Source of the DNA: an uncultured Lachnospiraceae bacterium
GTDB lineage: Bacteria; Bacillota; Clostridia; Lachnospirales; Lachnospiraceae
Length of the DNA stretch: 11,290 nucleotides
Direction: 5' to 3'
NCBI GenBank assembly: GCA_946549155.1
Contig: CAMNQN010000104.1
Span: forward strand, 1 to 11,290
Numbering within the stretch: the first letter of the stretch is position 1; the number at the start of each line of letters is the position of its first letter. Below, piece after piece: positions 1 through 5,316 of this stretch. The position numbers and the translations under genes were made by a program. Below the pieces are notes generated by a model, which worked only from the letters and a program-made list of their open reading frames with translations, ran no database searches and was not told the origin of the DNA.

Positions 1-1487
1 TCTCCCGTGTTTTTATGCTTTTGAATCACACAGGCTCCTTTCTGGGGGAGGGATATCTGTATTATCTGCTTCGGACGCCCTGTTTTGATGAGAAGGAGCT
101 GCAGGAGCGGGAACGGCTGATCCGCTATTTTCAGGAGCATCCGGCAGAGCGGGAACAGCTCCAGACCTTTTTCTATGAGACGGGAAAGACCGGGAGAAGT
201 TCCATTTACGATGCGATATACAATCTGGCTCAGGTGCAGCCGGTGAGCAAGAGACATCACTACGGGGTGATCGGAGTGATGCTGGCTTCCGTGGCAGTTC
301 TTCTGGCAGCGCCGACCCAGGGAATTTTGCTGGTAATCGGAGCCATGTGCTTCGCCATGTGGGACTATTATAGGCAGAAGCAGCCGGTGGAGAAATATGT
401 GATTTCCTGCAGCTTTCTCTTAAAAACCCTGGCTTCGGCGGAGGAAATGGGGAAGCTTGATCTTCCGCAGATCCGGGAGTATCAGAAGAAAATCCGGAAG
501 GCGGTGGCGGCTTTTGGCAAACTGAAGCGGAATACCTTCTTTTTGATGAAGGGCTCCAGCAGCGACGGGGATCTTCTGGTGGCGCTGATTATGTATCTAA
601 ACGGCTGTTTTCACATTGACCTGATTCAGTTTTCCACCATTGTGCGGGAGATGAAGAAGCATATCCCGGAATTTGAGATTCTGGTGGAAAATATGGGCAG
701 GATTGAGGCGGCCATTGCGATCGCTTCCTTCCGGCAGTGCATGGGGGCTTACTGCATCCCGGAGCTTGTACATACACAGGATGCGAAGGTCTTTCTGGAG
801 GCGGAGCAGCTTTATCATCCGCTGATTCAGGAGCCGGTGAAAAACAGCATCCATGCGGATAAAAATGTGCTGCTTACGGGCTCCAACGCGTCAGGAAAAT
901 CCACGTTTTTAAAGACGGTGGCGATCAATGCCGTGCTGGCCCAGACGGTGCACACCTGCATGGCGGACCGCTGGAGCAGTCCTTATTTCCGGGTATTTTC
1001 CTCCATGGCCCTGCAGGATAATCTGGAGGGGCAGGAGAGCTACTATATTGTGGAGATTAAATCCCTGAAGCGGATTTTGGATGTGCTGGAGTGCGGCAGA
1101 ACAGCCGGGACGGCGCCGACAGCCCCGGTGCTGTGCTTTGTGGATGAGGTGCTGCGGGGCACCAACACGGTGGAGCGGGTAGCGGCCTCCTCTCAGGTGC
1201 TGCGTTACATGGACGAGAAGCAGGTGCTGTGTTTTGCAGCTACCCACGATATTGAGCTGACCCATATTCTGGAGAAGTATTACGATAATTATCATTTCCA
1301 GGAGGAGGTGGAGGAAAATGATATTCATTTTGACTACCGCCTTTATCTGGGAAGGGCCACCAGCCGGAATGCCATCAGACTCCTTCAGATCATGGGCTAT
1401 GAGCCGGAGGTGATCCGGCGGGCGGAGCACATGGCTGGAAATTTCCTGAAAACCGGGGAGTGGATGGCAGAGGAAACGGGAAAATGA
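1..1487 (+). CDS. MutS-family (domain V) ATPase with membrane segments, 5' end missing
   Basis: This is a MutS-type ABC ATPase of the short, C-terminal-domain class rather than full mismatch-repair MutS. The frame is open to the window edge, and the first ATG at 15 falls inside a conserved part (GEGYLYYLLRTP), so the true start probably lies upstream. Numbered from that Met, two hydrophobic stretches at about 83-100 and 103-117 suggest a membrane hairpin. A helical lever region follows at about 120-275. The ATPase core has Walker A GSNASGKST (289-297), a signature-like region around ESYYIVE (341-347), Walker B VLCFVDE (372-378), a following RGTNTVER loop, and the switch His411 in ATHD. No DNA-binding clamp, Smr nuclease or mismatch-recognition domain is visible, so it is neither MutS1 nor MutS2. 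The role is unknown; its family is often annotated simply as MutS-related. It is the first visible gene of a likely operon with the RNase HI gene, whose start is 17 bases downstream. Confidence 0.88.
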   Translation, partial: SRVFMLLNHTGSFLGEGYLYYLLRTPCFDEKELQERERLIRYFQEHPAEREQLQTFFYETGKTGRSSIYDAIYNLAQVQPVSKRHHYGVIGVMLASVAVLLAAPTQGILLVIGAMCFAMWDYYRQKQPVEKYVISCSFLLKTLASAEEMGKLDLPQIREYQKKIRKAVAAFGKLKRNTFFLMKGSSSDGDLLVALIMYLNGCFHIDLIQFSTIVREMKKHIPEFEILVENMGRIEAAIAIASFRQCMGAYCIPELVHTQDAKVFLEAEQLYHPLIQEPVKNSIHADKNVLLTGSNASGKSTFLKTVAINAVLAQTVHTCMADRWSSPYFRVFSSMALQDNLEGQESYYIVEIKSLKRILDVLECGRTAGTAPTAPVLCFVDEVLRGTNTVERVAASSQVLRYMDEKQVLCFAATHDIELTHILEKYYDNYHFQEEVEENDIHFDYRLYLGRATSRNAIRLLQIMGYEPEVIRRAEHMAGNFLKTGEWMAEETGK

Positions 1488-1504
1488 GACAGGAGGCGGG
1501 CAGT

Positions 1505-1975
1505 ATGCTGGTGAGAATCTATACGGACGGCGCGGCTAGAGGAAATCCGGATGGGCCGGGGGGATACGGTGTTATACTGGAATATGTGGATACCAGGGGG
1601 CAGCTCCATACCCGGGAGTACAGCCAGGGCTATGTAAAAACCACCAATAACCGGATGGAGCTGATGGCAGCCATTGTGGGGCTGGAAGCATTGACCAGGC
1701 CCTGTCAGGTGGAGCTGTATTCTGACTCTAAGTATCTGGTAGATGCCTTTAATCAGCACTGGGTGGACAGTTGGCTGAAAAAAGGCTGGAAGCGGGGAAA
1801 AAACGAACCGGTAAAAAATGTGGATCTATGGCAGCGGCTTCTGGCCGCAAAGGCGCCCCATCAGGTGACATTCCTTTGGGTGAAGGGGCATGACGGTCAT
1901 CCGCAGAATGAACGCTGTGACCAGCTGGCCACGTCCGCAGCGGACGGGGATAAGCTGATAGAGGATGTGCAGTGA
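1505..1975 (+). CDS. rnhA: Ribonuclease HI
   Basis: This enzyme cuts the RNA strand of RNA-DNA hybrids, for example R-loops and replication primer remnants, using two metal ions in the cytoplasm. The protein is 156 residues, the usual RNase HI length. The catalytic set is complete: Asp8 in YTDGAARGNP, Glu52 in NRMELMAA, Asp74 in YSDSKYL, His129 in WVKGHDGHPQNE, and Asp139 in CDQLA. The basic handle region (WLKKGWKRGKN, about 90-100) is present, as in E. coli-type enzymes. I chose ATG 1505 because AGGAGG at 1491-1496 sits eight bases upstream and the protein then starts two residues before the first beta strand. An in-frame ATG at 1484 overlaps the upstream stop as ATGA and would add seven residues. 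ATG 1460 is less likely. The tight spacing to the MutS-like gene suggests co-transcription and possible translational coupling. Confidence 0.96.
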   Translation: MLVRIYTDGAARGNPDGPGGYGVILEYVDTRGQLHTREYSQGYVKTTNNRMELMAAIVGLEALTRPCQVELYSDSKYLVDAFNQHWVDSWLKKGWKRGKNEPVKNVDLWQRLLAAKAPHQVTFLWVKGHDGHPQNERCDQLATSAADGDKLIEDVQ

Positions 1976-2018
1976 GTACGGTGAGGGTATTTGTGTTTAT
2001 GAGGAGGAGAGATTATCT

Positions 2019-3338
2019 ATGAAGAGAAGGCTGGTTTTGGGTTTGCTAATTTGTATGTTTACGCTATTTTCGGCATGCAGCTGTCTTGCGGAAGCTTTGG
2101 ATGCGAAGGCGTATGTGGAAACTCTCTGTGGCGGGGATGCAGAGAGCCTGACGGAGACGTATCCGCATACGGAGGAGCTGCTGAGTGCGCTGGAAGCGTC
2201 GGGAGGCCTTGCTGGTCTGCAGACATCTCTGAAGGGACTTGGCCAGCTGCAGTCGGTGGGAGAACCGGTGGTATCGGAGCTGGGATCCTATACCAGCTAC
2301 AGCGTGCCCTGTGTGTTTGCCCTGCAGAAGCTGAACCTGGTGCTGAATGTGGACAGCCAGGGGGCGGTGGCGGGAATTGTCACCGCAGCTTATACGGAGG
2401 AGGAAGAAGAGGATTTCGCCGATGTGCCGGGTATTCTGGAAGAGGAGCTCAGTATTCCGGTGGAGGACCAGGAGGGCTGGCAGCTTCCGGGAACCTTGAC
2501 CCTGCCGGAGGGGGACGGCCCGTTTCCGGCGGTGATTTTGGTGCATGGCTCCGGGCCAAGTGACAGAGATGAAACCCTGGGCAGCAATAAACCCTTCCGG
2601 GATATTGCCCGGGGCCTGGCGCAGCAGGGGATTGCGGTGTACCGCTACGACAAGCGCACCCTGGTGTATGGCCAGGAACTGGCGGAGGATGCGGCGCTGA
2701 CGCTGGAGGAAGAGACGGTGCTGGATGCGGCGCAGGCCGTGGAGGTGCTGGCCGGCCAGGAAAAGATTGACCCTGCGCGGATTTACGTGGCGGGCCACAG
2801 CCTGGGCGGGGAGGCGCTGCCGCGGATTCATGACGCCCTGGGGGACGCCGCGGCGGGATACATTTTCCTGGCGGCTCCGGCCAGAAAACTGCCGGAGATT
2901 ATGAGAGAGCAGTATGATTTCCTGTATTCCATCACACCGGAGCTGACGCAGGAGCAGGAGCAGCAGAAGGAATGGATCTATGGAGAGCTGGATAAGCTGA
3001 AGGACGCGGGTGAGCTGGCAGATACGGATGTGGTGATGGGGGTCTACGGAGCCTACTGGAGGGATCTGGAGAATTACGATCAGGTGGAAGCAGCGGATTC
3101 TATCACACAGCCCTGCCTTGTCATTCAGGGGGAAGAAGACTATCAGGTGACGATGGAGGACTTCGCTCTGTGGAAGGAGGCCTACGGGGAGAAGGAAAAC
3201 TGGACCTTTCATTCCTATCCGGGCCTGACCCATTTGCTGATGCAGGGAGAGAAGGACAACGGCCCGGCCGACTATGAGAAGGCACAGACGGTGGATGGGC
3301 AGGTGATTGCGGATATGGCAAAGTTCATCCTGGGCTAA
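2019..3338 (+). CDS. Exported alpha/beta hydrolase with N-terminal DUF3887-like domain
   Basis: The product is a 439-residue predicted extracytoplasmic serine hydrolase. Residues 1-25 form a signal peptide (MKRR, then a hydrophobic core). A Cys at 20 in LFSAC resembles a weak lipobox with Phe at -3, so it could be a lipoprotein or a signal peptidase I substrate. Residues about 28-125 look like the small DUF3887-type domain often placed before such hydrolases. The hydrolase fold begins near 150 with the oxyanion-side HGSGPSDRDE (176-185). The nucleophile is Ser261 in GHSLGG, with probable acid Asp374 in GEEDYQV and probable base His405 in GLTHLL. Substrate cannot be read from the sequence; related proteins are annotated as esterases or dienelactone-hydrolase-like. 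ATG 2019 was chosen because GAGGAGGAG at 2001-2009 precedes it and the signal peptide starts there; the frame's upstream ATG at 1965 overlaps rnhA and lacks these signs. It lies 43 bases after rnhA and likely ends the operon. Confidence 0.88.
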   Translation: MKRRLVLGLLICMFTLFSACSCLAEALDAKAYVETLCGGDAESLTETYPHTEELLSALEASGGLAGLQTSLKGLGQLQSVGEPVVSELGSYTSYSVPCVFALQKLNLVLNVDSQGAVAGIVTAAYTEEEEEDFADVPGILEEELSIPVEDQEGWQLPGTLTLPEGDGPFPAVILVHGSGPSDRDETLGSNKPFRDIARGLAQQGIAVYRYDKRTLVYGQELAEDAALTLEEETVLDAAQAVEVLAGQEKIDPARIYVAGHSLGGEALPRIHDALGDAAAGYIFLAAPARKLPEIMREQYDFLYSITPELTQEQEQQKEWIYGELDKLKDAGELADTDVVMGVYGAYWRDLENYDQVEAADSITQPCLVIQGEEDYQVTMEDFALWKEAYGEKENWTFHSYPGLTHLLMQGEKDNGPADYEKAQTVDGQVIADMAKFILG

Positions 3339-3362
3339 AGAAGACTTTGCTGTTTCCGGTTA

Positions 3363-3426
3363 TTTGTGTTTTGTTAACTGCCCCGCCTCGTCTTTTCCTG
3401 CGTCCTAATAATTACCCAAACACAAA
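3363..3426. repeat. Imperfect inverted repeat downstream of the hydrolase gene
   Basis: The left arm is TTTGTGTTTTGTTAA (3363-3377) and the right arm is TTACCCAAACACAAA (3412-3426). The outer nine bases and the inner three pair perfectly, with two mismatches between them and a 34-base loop. The right arm plus adjoining loop (3395-3426), read on the minus strand, matches 11187-11218 at 28 of 32 positions without gaps. The left arm matches 11187-11201 at all 15. It sits 24 bases after a stop codon, and could be a transcript-end structure or a small dispersed repeat. Confidence 0.7.
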
Positions 3427-3485
3427 AAGCATAAATCACCCGCCGGAGCCGTCGCTTTTCTTATGGGAGACGGTGCACAAATCCC

Positions 3486-3515
3486 TTGACAAACCGGAAG
3501 GGAGTTTGCTATACT
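3486..3515 (+). promoter_or_regulatory. Sigma-A-type promoter for the tyrS T-box transcript
   Basis: TTGACA at 3486-3491 and TATACT at 3510-3515 are separated by 18 bases. A transcription start near 3522 would give a leader of about 280 bases to the attenuator, the usual size for a T-box. Confidence 0.8.
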
Positions 3516-3529
3516 TACAGACATTGATG

Positions 3530-3802
3530 GACAGGCAATGACGGGAAGAAGTATCCGGAAGAAAGCATACAGAGAGCGGCCGGCGGGTGAGAGGCGCATG
3601 CAGTGCTTGCGGAGAAATACATCCCTGAGCTTCGCACTGAACGGAGGATCGGTTCCACTTAGTAGGCTGCGGCGGCAGATCACCGTTAGAGGGTCAGAGT
3701 ATGCAGGTACTCATGGAGGCAGGAAGTGCGAGCTTTCTGTGAAATAAGGTGGTAACGCGGGATTACGGGTCTCGCCCTTAGCGAAAGGGGCGGGGCTTTT
3801 TT
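3530..3802 (+). promoter_or_regulatory. Tyrosine T-box riboswitch leader of tyrS
   Basis: This RNA leader binds uncharged tRNA-Tyr and lets transcription continue into tyrS when tyrosine charging is low. Recognisable parts in order are: an AGAGAG purine motif near the base of stem I (3571-3576); the specifier region GGAGAAATACATCC (3611-3624), in which UAC (3618-3620) is a tyrosine codon; AGTAGGC (3661-3667) and CCGTTA (3683-3688), typical of stem II and the IIA/B pseudoknot; and the T-box sequence AAGGTGGTAACGCGG (3746-3760). The bulge bases TGGT (3750-3753) would pair with an ACCA 3' end, meaning discriminator A, as expected for tRNA-Tyr. The T-box has AACGCG where ACCGCG is usual. The terminator follows at 3769-3802. 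The codon, the tRNA end and the downstream gene all agree on tyrosine. The exact 5' end is an estimate. Confidence 0.93.
3769..3802 (+). terminator. T-box intrinsic terminator
   Basis: The left arm 3769-3779 pairs with 3785-3796. It is an 11-pair stem with one bulged G at 3790 and two U-G pairs, closing a five-base loop. TTTTTT follows at 3797-3802. The left arm lies just after the T-box sequence, so forming the antiterminator would compete with this stem. Confidence 0.88.
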
Positions 3803-3807
3803 ATATG

Positions 3808-3833
3808 TCCGCCCGGTGTGGAAGGCGGGCGGA
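3808..3833 (+). repeat. GC-rich hairpin between T-box terminator and tyrS
   Basis: TCCGCCCG (3808-3815) and CGGGCGGA (3826-3833) form a perfect eight-pair stem with a ten-base loop. No T-run follows, so it is not an intrinsic terminator. It lies five bases after the attenuator and 57 bases before the tyrS ribosome binding site. It could protect the read-through mRNA after processing, but this is a guess. Confidence 0.6.
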
Positions 3834-3904
3834 ATGCTGCCGCGGCTGGAGAATGCCGAGGGGAATGCGCACTCGCCTAAATCAGGAAGAAGGAGGAAAA
3901 GCAA

Positions 3905-5128
3905 ATGACAGTTTATGAAGAACTGCAGGCCAGAGGCTTACTGGCACAGGTAACAGATGAAAAAGAGATCAGGGAATTGGTGAATAATGGGAAGGCTACG
4001 TTTTATATAGGCTTTGATCCCACGGCGGACAGCCTTCATGTGGGGCATTTCATGGCGCTTTGCCTTATGAAACGGCTCCAGATGGCGGGCAACCGTCCCA
4101 TCGCGCTGATCGGGGGCGGCACGGCTATGATCGGTGACCCTTCCGGCCGGACCGATATGCGGCAGATGATGACGAAGGAGACGATTCAGCATAACTGTGA
4201 CTGCTTTAAAAAGCAGATGGAGCGCTTTATCGATTTTTCTGACGGTAAGGCGCTGATGGTGAATAATGCGGACTGGCTGCTGGATTTGAATTATGTGGAT
4301 GTGCTCCGGGAGGTGGGGGCCCATTTTTCCGTGAACCGGATGCTGACAGCCGAATGCTATAAGCAGCGTATGGAGCGGGGCTTAAGCTTCCTGGAATTTA
4401 ACTACATGATTATGCAGAGCTACGATTTTTATGCACTGTTCCAGAAATATGGCTGTAATATGCAGTTCGGCGGCGACGACCAGTGGAGCAACATGCTGGG
4501 CGGCACAGAGCTGATCCGCAGAAAGCTGGGGAAGGATGCTTACGCCATGACCATCACCCTGCTGTTAAATTCCGAAGGCAAGAAGATGGGCAAAACCCAG
4601 TCCGGCGCGGTATGGCTGGATCCCAATAAAACCTCACCCTTTGATTTCTATCAGTACTGGAGAAATGTGGCGGACGCGGATGTGATGAAGTGCCTGCGTA
4701 TGCTTACCTTCCTGCCGATGGAGCAGATCCAGGAGATGGCTCACTGGGAGGGCAGCCAGCTGAACCAGGCCAAGGAGATCCTGGCCTATGAGCTGACCAG
4801 CCTGGTGCATGGTGAGGAGGAGGCCAAAAAGGCCCAGGAGGGCGCCCGGGCGCTGTTTGGCAGCGGAAGCGCGGCGGAGATTCCCACAGTGGAGCTGGCA
4901 GCGGAGGAGCTGACAGAAGGAACCATTGACCTGATTGGGGCGCTGGTGAAAGCGGAGCTGGTGGGCACCAGGAGCGAGGGCAGAAGAGCCATTGAGCAGG
5001 GCGGCGTGTCTGTGGACGGTGAGAAGGTGACAGATATTAAATATCTGCTCACGGAGGAGATGCTTGCCGGAGAGGGCGTGGTATTAAGGCGCGGGAAGAA
5101 AAAATATAAAAAGGTGTGCCTGAAGTAG
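3905..5128 (+). CDS. tyrS: Tyrosyl-tRNA synthetase
   Basis: This class I synthetase charges tRNA-Tyr with tyrosine in the cytoplasm and works as a dimer in this family. The protein is 407 residues, close to the usual 400-430. The Rossmann core shows the tyrosine pocket residues Tyr34 and Asp38 (FYIGFD), the HIGH-type motif HVGH (45-48), GDPSGRTDMR (77-86), Tyr167, Gln171 and Asp174 in the YMIMQSYDF stretch, QFGGDDQW (187-194), and the KMSKS-type loop KMGKT (227-231). The C-terminal RNA-binding S4-like domain spans about 340-405 (IEQGGVSVDGEKV and a basic tail). The start ATG 3905 has AGGAGG at 3891-3896, eight bases upstream. Expression should depend on the tyrosine T-box in front of it. No terminator is clear after the stop, so some transcripts may run on into alaS, which also has its own promoter. 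Confidence 0.98.
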   Translation: MTVYEELQARGLLAQVTDEKEIRELVNNGKATFYIGFDPTADSLHVGHFMALCLMKRLQMAGNRPIALIGGGTAMIGDPSGRTDMRQMMTKETIQHNCDCFKKQMERFIDFSDGKALMVNNADWLLDLNYVDVLREVGAHFSVNRMLTAECYKQRMERGLSFLEFNYMIMQSYDFYALFQKYGCNMQFGGDDQWSNMLGGTELIRRKLGKDAYAMTITLLLNSEGKKMGKTQSGAVWLDPNKTSPFDFYQYWRNVADADVMKCLRMLTFLPMEQIQEMAHWEGSQLNQAKEILAYELTSLVHGEEEAKKAQEGARALFGSGSAAEIPTVELAAEELTEGTIDLIGALVKAELVGTRSEGRRAIEQGGVSVDGEKVTDIKYLLTEEMLAGEGVVLRRGKKKYKKVCLK

Positions 5129-5130
5129 CC

Positions 5131-5160
5131 GCGGCGGCAGAAAAAAGATTTGCCAGCCGC
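5131..5160. repeat. Inverted repeat spanning the alaS -35 box
   Basis: GCGGC plus GGCA (5131-5139) can pair with TGCC and GCCGC (5151-5160), with one bulged A at 5155 and an 11-base loop. No T-run follows, so it is a poor tyrS terminator. The right arm covers the alaS -35 box, so an operator role is possible but unproven. Confidence 0.4.
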
Positions 5161-5178
5161 AGACAAGTGTGCTATGAT
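5150..5178 (+). promoter_or_regulatory. Extended -10 promoter for alaS
   Basis: TTGCCA (5150-5155) and TATGAT (5173-5178) are spaced by 17 bases, and TGC directly before the -10 makes it an extended -10 element. Transcription would start near 5185, leaving about 130 bases of leader. Confidence 0.72.
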
Positions 5179-5191
5179 AAAATTTAGTCCG

Positions 5192-5230
5192 CTGAAGATG
5201 GCGGCGGCTTTCGCAGCCGGTGTTATTCAG
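5192..5230 (+). promoter_or_regulatory. Folded alaS leader hairpin, not a T-box
   Basis: CTGAA (5192-5196) pairs with TTCAG (5226-5230) and, inside it, CGGCT (5205-5209) pairs with AGCCG (5215-5219) over a five-base loop. A ten-base palindrome, AGCTGCAGCT, lies later in the leader near 5279-5288. No T-box sequence or terminator is present, so alanine control, if any, uses another mechanism. Confidence 0.45.
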
Positions 5231-5316
5231 CAATTCAAAGAAGCTTTGCCGCAGTCCCGTAACGGAAGAGGCGGTATAAGCTGCAGCTATACAGTGTGTA
5301 CCTGGAGGAGAAAATC

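Larger units (their letters stand above)
3339..3904. other. 566-base non-coding interval before tyrS
   Basis: No convincing gene lies here; the small open frames have no ribosome binding site or recognisable protein and overlap structured RNA. From left to right it holds an inverted repeat (3363-3426) right after the hydrolase gene, a weak hairpin (CCGTC 3449-3453 with GACGG 3469-3473), a sigma-A-like promoter (3486-3515), a tyrosine T-box leader with terminator (about 3530-3802), an extra hairpin (3808-3833), and the tyrS ribosome binding site (AGGAGG 3891-3896). Confidence 0.85.

Noticed and set aside
1460..1504. Longer RNase HI start at ATG 1460
   Set aside because: It overlaps the MutS-like gene by 28 bases and adds residues before the first RNase H strand; ATG 1505 has AGGAGG at the right distance.
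2064..3233. Long open frame on the minus strand opposite the hydrolase gene
   Set aside because: It has no recognisable protein features, and the plus strand carries a complete signal peptide and catalytic triad.
3347..3747. Two small plus-strand open frames before tyrS
   Set aside because: They overlap the inverted repeat, the promoter and the T-box RNA; they have no ribosome binding site and no protein resemblance.
5296..5316. Upstream GTG start for alaS adding seven residues
   Set aside because: It has no Shine-Dalgarno sequence of its own, and it would put the GGAGG at 5304-5308 inside the coding sequence. GTG 5317 has ideal spacing and gives the usual AlaRS N-terminus.
5129..5316. Possible alanine T-box before alaS
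   Set aside because: There is no AGGGTGG-type T-box sequence and no terminator between the promoter and the start codon.
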